NCBI GenBank assembly: GCA_019454045.1
Contig: SKCR01037612.1
Span: forward strand, 124,001 to 188,000
Direction of reading: 5' to 3'
From: Zanthoxylum bungeanum
Taxonomy: Eukaryota; Streptophyta; Magnoliopsida; Sapindales; Rutaceae
Length of the DNA stretch: 64,000 nt
A program made the translations under genes and the position numbers. Below are positions 57,510 through 64,000 of this stretch, piece after piece (position 1 is the stretch's first letter; every line of letters begins with the position of its first letter). The notes beneath the pieces are model-generated. The model saw only the letters and a list, made by a program, of their open reading frames with translations, made no database searches and was not told where the DNA came from.

Positions 57510-60091
57510 ATGGCTGGAAAGCAGAATAGAGTATCCTTCCAAAGCTCCCCGCCTCAACGGAAACCGGAGGTACTTGACCTCATACATTCAGATGTATGCG
57601 GTCCGATGCAGACGAGAACACTTGGTGGGTCACTGTATTTTGTGACATTTATTGATGATCATTCAAGGAAGACATGGACATACACCTTGAAGAGAAAAGA
57701 TCAAGTGCTTGGAGTGTTCAAGGAGTTTCACGCCCTGGTGGAGAGAGAAACCGGTAAGAAACTCAAATGCATCAGAACAGATAACGGTGGAGAATACAGA
57801 GGTCCGTTTGATCAGTACTGCAAGACGCAAGGAATCCGACATCAAACGACACCTCCGAAGACACCTCAGCTGAATGGCCTAGTTGAGAGGATGAACATAA
57901 CCTTGTGCGAAAGAGTCAGAAGCTTGCTATCACAAGCCAAGCTACCGAAGACATTTTGAGGGGAGGCACTAAACACAACTGTACATGTTTTGAACATGTC
58001 CCCATCGGTCGCACTGAAAGGTAATGTTCCTAACCAAGCTTGGACAGGTAAAGAAGTGTCATACGAACATTTGCATGTCTTTCGGTGCAAAGCATTTGTA
58101 CACATCCCAAAGGATGAGAGATCCAAGCTTGATGCAAAGACACGACAGTGTGTTTTTATTGGCTATGGTCAGGATGATTTCGGCTACAAATTGTATGATC
58201 CTGTTGAGAAGAAGATCGTCAGAAGCCGAGATGTTGTCTTCGTTGAAGACCAGACCATAGAAGATATCAGAAAGGAGATAAAAACAATGCCCCAGCGATA
58301 CAGAGATGTGAATCCAGAACCTCATACACCGGTGCCAGTACGAGTTGAAGATGATGTTCCCAGACAGGAGGGTACATGTGATGAAGCTCCCAGAGATGAT
58401 GATCATGATCAACCACCAGTACTAGAAGCTACACCAACAGTTCCACAGATAAGGTCTGACAGAGAGAGGCGACCTTCAACCAAATACTCTGCATATGAGT
58501 ATGTGCTGCTTACTGACGGGGGAGAACCCGAGAGCTATCAGGAGGCTGTGGAAACAAATGACAAAGAAAAGTGGGAGGAAGCCATGCAAGATGAGATGAA
58601 ATCTTTGCATGACAATCACACTTTTGAGTTGGTGAAATTGCCAAGAGGCAAACGGGCTTTGAAGAACAAATGGGTGTACAGAGTGAAGCAACATGAGCAT
58701 ACTTCACAACCCCGGTACAATGCCATACTAGTTGTCAAGGGATTCAATCAGAGGAAAGCCATTGACTTCGATGAAATCTTCTCTCCAGTTGTGAAGATGT
58801 CATCCATCAGAGTGGTACTCAGCTTAGCAGCAAGCCTCGACCTGGAAGTTGAGCAGATGGATGTCAAGACCGCATTTCTTCACGGAGATCTGGAAGAAGA
58901 AATTTACATGGAGCAACCAGAAGGCTTCAGAGTCAGTGGGAAAAAGGACTATGTGTGCAGACTCAGGAAAAACCTCTACGGTTTGAAACAGGCACCGAGA
59001 CAGTGGTACATGAAGTTTGAGTCAGTTATGGGGGAGCAGGGATACAAGAAGACCACTTCAGACCATTGTGTTTTCGTTCAGAAGTTTTCTGACGATGACT
59101 TTATCATCTTACTCCTATATGTAGATGATATGTTGATAGTTGGCAGGAATCAATCGAGGATTGATAATTTGAAGCAGCAACTGAGTAAGTCTTTTGAGAT
59201 GAAAGGCTTGGGGCCAGCTAAACAGATTCTTGGCATCAGGATCGGCCGTGATCGAAAAGCCAGGAGATTATACTTGTCACAGGAGGAGTATATTGAGAAA
59301 GTACTTCAGAGATTCCAGATGGACAAGGCTAAAGCGGTTAGCACTCCTCTTGCTACCCACTTTAGATTGAGTACACAACAGACCCCCTCTACTGAGACAG
59401 AGAATGAGGAAATGAAACAGGTTCCATACACCTCAGCAGTGGGAAGTCTTATGTATGCCATGGTGTGCACGAGGCCAGACTTAGCACATGCAGTTGGATT
59501 TGTCAGCCGGTTTATGTCAAACCCAGGACGGGAACACTGGAATGCTATCAAATGGATTATGCGGTATCTTCGAGGCACATCCAAAATGAGGCTATGTTTT
59601 GGAAGCAGCGAACCAGTGTTGATAGGCTACACCGATTCAGATATGGCAGGAGATGTGGATACCCGAAAGTCTACTTCGGGGTATCTGATTACTCTCTCAG
59701 GAGGAGCTGTGGCATGACAGTCTAGGTTGCAGAGATGTGTTGCACTTTCTACAACAGATGCAGAATTCATTGCAGTTACAGAAGCTTGCAAGGAATTGCT
59801 GTGGATGAAGACATTCGTCCAGGAATTGGGTTTCAAAGCAGGAGAAGTACACTTTATACTGCGATAGCCAGAGTGCTATCTATCTCGGTAAAAATTCGAC
59901 ATTTCATTCGAGGTCAAAACATATCGATGTGAGGTATCACTGGATACGGGACGTCCTGAGCTCGAAGCTGTTAGAACTCAGGAAAATTCACACCGACGAC
60001 AACGGTGCCGATATGTTCACGAAGGTTTTACCGAAGGAGAAGCTTGGAATCTGTCGTGCCATAGCCGGGATGACAAAACTCTCCACATAGT
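57510..60091 (+). pseudogene. Copia A pol remnant (integrase, RT, RNase H) with stops
   Basis: Integrase core: HSDVCGPM, FIDDHSRKTW, RTDNGGEYRG, QLNGLVERMN. The frame stops at 57957-57959, where TGA stands for the Trp seen in copy B. It reopens to 59717 with RT motifs (VEQMDVKTAFLHGDLEEEI, YGLKQAPRQWY, LLYVDDMLIV near 59117) and the start of RNase H (GYTDSDMAGD). A second TGA in place of a conserved Trp ends it at 59715-59717. RNase H coding continues in and then out of frame (SKHIDVRYHW, DMFTK) to about 60091, with one further frame change near 59850. Dead copy. Confidence 0.9.
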
Positions 60092-60239
60092 CAGAGTGAG
60101 GAGATTCAGAGAACTACGATTGGCTTGATCCCAACTCAGGGTACGTAGGCAGTCATACAGATGCAGCCAGAGGAGGATCATTTGGAGGATCCAGATTTGG
60201 GTGATTGATGGTCGGCTCAGATTTTGGGCAAATCTTCAC

Positions 60240-60252
60240 CGAGGGGGAGATT
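60240..60252 (+). promoter_or_regulatory. Polypurine tract of copia A
   Basis: CGAGGGGGAGATT immediately precedes the TGTTGACT start of the 3' LTR. Confidence 0.8.
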
Positions 60253-60591
60253 TGTTGACTAAGTGGCCGAAAGTTGCATGCATAAGACATGCAACTTTCG
60301 GCACTTTTGGCAGGAAGCTTGGCTGCCAACTCTGCAATAATTTGTTACGCGTTTTGTGCCAAAACGTGTTGCAACAATGCACACGGTTTTGGCACTATAA
60401 AAGGAGCCATTCACCCATTGTAAATGTATCCCAATATCCTAGAATCCCTAAATTGTGAGAGTGATAATAGAGTGTAAGAGAGTTGAGAGTTTTTTGTTAA
60501 GTTTTGTATAAACTTTGTAATTCTTTGTTTAGTGAGATAAATAAGAATTTTCTCTCATTTCTCCTCTATTATTGTGTGTTTAATCACAACA
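60253..60591 (+). repeat. 3' LTR of copia A (339 bp) with two hairpins
   Basis: Begins TGTTGACTAAG and ends TAATCACAACA. A perfect 15-bp inverted repeat, GCCGAAAGTTGCATG (60266-60280) and its complement (60288-60302), lies near the start. A second stem, GTGCCAAAACGTGT (60356-60369) with ACACGGTTTTGGCAC (60381-60395, one bulged base), ends immediately before the TATAAAA box at 60396. The R/U5 half resembles the LTR of element B; the U3 half does not. Confidence 0.9.
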
Positions 60592-60842
60592 TATGTGTGG
60601 GCTGAGCCTCAAGGGAAAGGATTGCATTCCTTTTCTTGAAAAGCTTGTGATTGCTGATGTTGCTGGACTCGCCCCTGGAACTGGGACTCTTACAGTCTTT
60701 ACAAATGAAAATGGAGGGGCAATTGATGATTCGGTCATCACCAAGGTGAATGATGATCACATATACCTTGTTGTGAATGCTGGCTGCAGGGATAAGGATC
60801 TTGCTCACATTGAGGGGCATATGAAGAGTTTCACAGCCACAG
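60592..60842 (+). pseudogene. GDCT: Glycine cleavage T-protein (aminomethyltransferase) gene fragment
   Basis: T-protein is the tetrahydrofolate-dependent subunit of the mitochondrial glycine decarboxylase complex in photorespiration. The segment reads [20 protein letters not shown], then [40 protein letters not shown] and GHMKSFTA with no internal stop or intron, about 83 residues from the N-terminal third of the protein. It is cut exactly by the copia A LTR on its left and the copia B LTR on its right; the open frame then runs on into LTR B by chance. Either the host gene was broken here or a fragment was captured. Confidence 0.88.
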
Positions 60843-61141
60843 TGTTGAAGACAGCAAATGATCAAATCATGCTTTTGCCAGCCATGCCAACCATTGCAAG
60901 CTTGGTGACAGCTTGCTCAAACCGCGTGGCACTGTTCACGCGGTTTGAGCACTATATAAGGAGCCCAAAAATCATAAGTTAGATATCCCAGAAATCCCTA
61001 AATGTGTGAAAGTGTAGTGAGAGTGATTGGTGAGAGTTTTTTGTAAAGCTTGTATTGGAAGCTTTGTAATTCTTTTGTGGGTATATAAAAGAAGAGTTTT
61101 CTCTCAAATTATCCTCTACTCGTGTGTGTTTATTCACAACA
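60843..61141 (+). repeat. 5' LTR of copia B (299 bp) with promoter-proximal hairpin
   Basis: Begins TGTTGAAGACAGC and ends TATTCACAACA. The perfect 14-bp stem GCTCAAACCGCGTG (60915-60928) and CACGCGGTTTGAGC (60937-60950), loop of 8, ends two bases before the TATATAAG box at 60953. The downstream half (GTGAGAGTTTTTTGT, TTTCTCTCA, CACAACA) matches LTR A. Confidence 0.92.
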
Positions 61142-61143
61142 AG

Positions 61144-61155
61144 TGGTATCAGAGC
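61144..61155 (+). promoter_or_regulatory. Primer-binding site of copia B, initiator tRNA-Met
   Basis: TGGTATCAGAGC, exact complement of the initiator methionine tRNA 3' end, two bases after the LTR. Confidence 0.92.
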
Positions 61156-61410
61156 TACGGTTCCACGGAGGGATCCCGAAACTCAGAAACAGAGATTCGG
61201 TTCGGAAAGTCGGTTCCGACGAAAGTTGTCGAAAATCGATTTTGAGCATACCATGAGACGTTTCACGGCGAGACGAGCACGGTGGTATTTCTCGGCGATC
61301 AAACGGAGACCGGAGGAAGCCGCACGCGCCGCACGCGCCAACCAGAGGAGTCCCCACGCGCTCCGACGCGCCTCACGCGCCCCACTCTCTGCTGAAGGTT
61401 GAAGACGCTG

Positions 61411-61544
61411 AGTCAGCCGCCACGTCAGCGCACAGTCAGCGCCACGTCAGCGCACAGTCAGCAGCCCAGTCAGCGCACAGTCAGCAGCCCAGTCAGCGCC
61501 ACGTCAGCGCACAGTCAGCAGCCCAGTCAGCTACCACGTCAGCG
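61411..61544 (+). repeat. CAGTCAGC / CCACGTCAGCGCA tandem repeats in the copia B leader
   Basis: GCACAGTCAGCAGCCCAGTC and GCCACGTCAGCGCACAGTCA units alternate about six times. A CACGCGCC-rich patch precedes them (61318-61380). Untranslated. Confidence 0.85.
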
Positions 61545-61559
61545 GTACCTGGTAAATTT

Positions 61560-61755
61560 CAGATAGGTCCCTGAACTTTCTGGAAATTACAATTTAGCCC
61601 CTATACTTTCAGAAATTTTCAATTTAGTCCCTGAACTTTTTGGAAATTGCAATATAGTCCCTGAACTGTTCCGTAATTGCACTTTGGCCCCTGAACTTTC
61701 GGAAATTGCACTGTGACCCCTGTAATTTCTGAAATTTGCAAATTGGTCCCTGTGT
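61560..61755 (+). repeat. About 37-bp tandem repeats in the copia B leader
   Basis: Five or six copies of a GGTCCCTGAACTTTCNGGAAATT-GCAATTTAG-like unit fill the stretch directly before the gag start. The unit phrase also resembles common plant intergenic repeats. Confidence 0.85.
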
Positions 61756-61849
61756 CGGATTTTGACAAACGAAGTGTCATTTCCACCATTTTCGGCCATT
61801 CCAGACGCAACGGTGATTTCCGTTTTTTGAAATTCTGCTTAGAATTTTT

Positions 61850-64000
61850 ATGATGGAGGGGAGCAACGGAAAAATGATTTTGTTAACCAGTACAAACTAT
61901 TTCACATGGAGAGGAAGGATGAAAGACCTTCTGTATGTGAAGGACTATGATGGATCGGTATTTCTGGAGCAGAAACCAGAAGGAATGACCGATGGAAAGT
62001 GGGCTAATCTTCACCAGAAAATATGCAGTACTATTCGTCAGTGGATCGACGACAGTATCGTGAACCATGTCAGTGAAGAAATAAATGCACGTGTCTTATG
62101 GAGAAAGCTAGATGAGCTTTTTCGAGCAAAGACTGGAAACAACAAGCTGTACTACATCAAGAAGATGATGGGGTTGAAATACCAAGAAGGTACAGCTGTG
62201 GCGGACCACATCAACGATTTCCTCGGAACCATGAAAGAATTGTCTGGATTGGGCATAGACTTCGGAGATGAGGTAAATGGCTTAATTCTCCTTAATACGT
62301 TACCAGAATCTTGGGAAACGTTCAGATCTACGGTGATCAATTCAGCCACAGATGGGAAAGTCACTATGGAGATGGCAAAGACCAGGATCTTCGAGGAAGA
62401 AAAGAGGACGAGAATGCAGGAGTCAGCATCAACCTCAGAAGCTCTAGTGACAGAGAAGAACACCAGAAGGGGGAGGAGTAAAAGCCGAGGCCCAGGTAGA
62501 CCAGACAAGAACCGGGGGAAATCAAGAACAAGAGATATTGAGTGCTACCATTGCAAAAGGAAAGGCCATATGAAGCGGGATTGCTACAAACTAAAGAACG
62601 AGCAGTCCAGGAGAGATGGTGACTCTAATCAAGAAAGAGTTGCTACTACCACCGAGAAAACCTCCAAAGACTTCTGCATTATGTATGAAGAAGCTGTTGT
62701 GAATCTTGCCAGCCACGAGACCAGTTGGGTGATAGATAGTGGCGCCTCCATACACGCCACATCTCGCAGAGACTTCTTTTCATCTTACACACCAGGGGAC
62801 TACGGTGCTGTAAGGATGGGGAATGACGGACAGTCCAAAGCCGTCGGTATTGGAGACATTTGCCTTGAAACAGACAACGGAACAAGGCTAGTGTTGAAGG
62901 GAGTCAAGCACATCCCAGACATTCGGTTAAACCTGATCTCAACAGGCAAGCTGGATGATGAAGGTTTCTGCAGCACCTTTAGTGACGGATGCTGGAAGCT
63001 CACTAAAGGATCAATGGTCGTGGCACGAGGTAAGAAAGATTCAACTCTGTATTTGATGCATGCTAAGCTTTCAAATAGTAGCATAAATACAGTAAACAGT
63101 AATGAGGCAGCCGAGCTATGGCATAAAAAGCTCGGTCACATGAGCCAAACAGGGATGGAGATACTACGCAGGCGGAATGTTCTTCCGGAATTGAAGAACT
63201 CACACTTACAGAAGTGTGAACACTGCATGGCTGGAAAGCAGAACAGAGTATCCTTCCAGAGCTCCCCGCCTCAACGGAAACCGGAGGTACTAGATCTCAT
63301 ACACTTAGATGTATGTGGTCCGATGCAGACACGAACACTTGGTGGGTCACTGTATTATGTGACATTCATTGATGATCATTCAAGGAAGATCTGGGCATAC
63401 ACCTTGAAGAGAAAAGATCAAGTGTTGGGAGTGTTCAAGGAGTTTCACGCCCTGGTGGAGAGAGAAACCGGCAAGAAACTCAAATGCATCAGAACAGACA
63501 ACGGTGGAGAATACAGAGGTCCGTTTGATCAATACTGCAAGACGCAAGGAATCAGACATCAAACGACACCTCCGAAGACACCTCAGCTGAATGGCCTAGC
63601 TGAGAGGATGAACAGAACCTTGTGCGAGAGGATCAGAAGCTTGCTGTCACAAGCCAAGCTGCCGAAGACATTTTGGGGGGAGGCACTCATCACAGCAGTA
63701 CATGTTTTGAACATGTCCCCAGCGGTCGCACTGAAAGGTAATGTTCCTAACAAACTTGGACAGGTAAAGAAGTGTCATACGAGCACTTACATGTCTTTGG
63801 GTGCAAAGCATTTGTACACATCCCAAAGGACGAGAGATCCAAGCTTGATGCAAAGACGCGACAGTGTGTCTTTATTGGCTATGGTCAGGATGATTTCGGC
63901 TACAACTCTATGATCCTGTGGAGAAGAAGATTGTCAGAAGCCGATATTTCTTTGTTGAAGACCAGACCATAGAAGATATCAGAAAGGAGATGAAGACAAT
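61850..64000 (+). pseudogene. Copia B gag-pol (gag, protease, integrase), frameshifted
   Basis: The frame opens MMEGSNGKMILLTSTNYFTW at 61850. Gag (about 1-200) is followed by a CCHC knuckle CYHCKRKGHMKRDC (about 234), the aspartic protease motif WVIDSGASIHAT (about 295), the pre-integrase zinc region ELWHKKLGHMS and the integrase core (HLDVCGPM, FIDDHSRKIW, RTDNGGEYRG, QLNGLAERMN). The zinc-knuckle, protease and integrase residues look intact. Compared with copy A, one base is missing near 63752 (shifting the frame so it stops at 63913) and another near 63906. The element is therefore not autonomous as sequenced, unless these are sequence errors. Confidence 0.9.

Larger units (their letters stand above)
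57500..60591 (+). mobile_element. Ty1/copia element A, 5'-truncated, with 3' LTR
   Basis: It starts abruptly inside the pre-integrase zinc region (EHCMAGKQNRV) and runs through integrase, reverse transcriptase and RNase H to a 3' LTR at 60253-60591. The 5' LTR, gag and protease are missing. The shared pol region is very similar at nucleotide level to element B (63209 onward). It is non-functional. Confidence 0.92.
60843..64000 (+). mobile_element. Ty1/copia element B, 5' part, running off the window
   Basis: A 5' LTR (60843-61141), primer-binding site, repeat-rich leader and gag-pol follow in standard order; RT, RNase H and 3' LTR lie beyond the right edge. The CACAG directly left of the LTR (60838-60842) is the candidate 5-bp target duplication. 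Confidence 0.93.

Noticed and set aside
60593..60982. A 129-residue chimeric T-protein/LTR gene
   Set aside because: The last third of the frame is LTR sequence read through by chance; only 60592-60842 is T-protein.

Overview
The window is nuclear DNA from a flowering plant, almost certainly a eudicot. Its genes have many AT-rich GT-AG introns and long AT-rich spacers. The families are plant-typical: APS reductase, GH17-X8 glucanase, SKU5-like protein, G2-like/GARP factor, type I MADS and glycine-rich secreted proteins. The repeats are plant-type LTR elements, an RNase H-bearing LINE, tRNA-derived SINEs and hAT-type MITEs. I cannot name the species.

Layout. 1-1421: last two exons of a plastid 5'-adenylylsulfate reductase. 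3421-7000: a complete, very young, non-autonomous Ty3-like LTR element. 7663-10280: GPI-type beta-1,3-glucanase (+). 11339-13508: TDP2-like phosphodiesterase with two RanBP2 zinc fingers (+). 14386-15208: unidentified decayed coding exons (-). 15.3-18.2 kb: SINEs and an old MITE. 18563-19042: type I MADS-box frame without a usable ATG. 20.1-22.3 kb: tandem array, SINE and nested hAT elements. 23450-26453: SKU5-similar multicopper-oxidase homologue (+). 27.2-32.8 kb: repeat-derived spacer. 32881-36082: G2-like/KANADI-type transcription factor (+). 41522-41923 and 46281-47293: two glycine-rich proteins. 47740-50444: UTP6 pseudogene (+). 51009-52351: intact six-exon gene of a conserved plant family of unknown function (-). 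53604-57288: 5'-truncated LINE (-). 57500 to the right edge: two Ty1/copia elements of one family, head to tail, separated by a fragment of the glycine cleavage T-protein gene.

The intact genes are unrelated housekeeping or developmental genes; I see no operon-like system. TDP2, the GH17-X8 gene and the T-protein fragment may be the remains of a conserved gene neighbourhood: from memory, their Arabidopsis relatives lie close together on chromosome 1, which should be checked.

The most unusual signals are in the mobile fraction. The two copia LTRs have different U3 sequences, yet each carries a near-perfect hairpin ending at or next to the TATA box. A T-protein exon fragment lies exactly between the two LTRs. 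One MITE sits inside another, and both have perfect 8-bp target duplications. Exon coordinates were derived by hand from reading frame and GT-AG signals; no alignment or transcript data were available.
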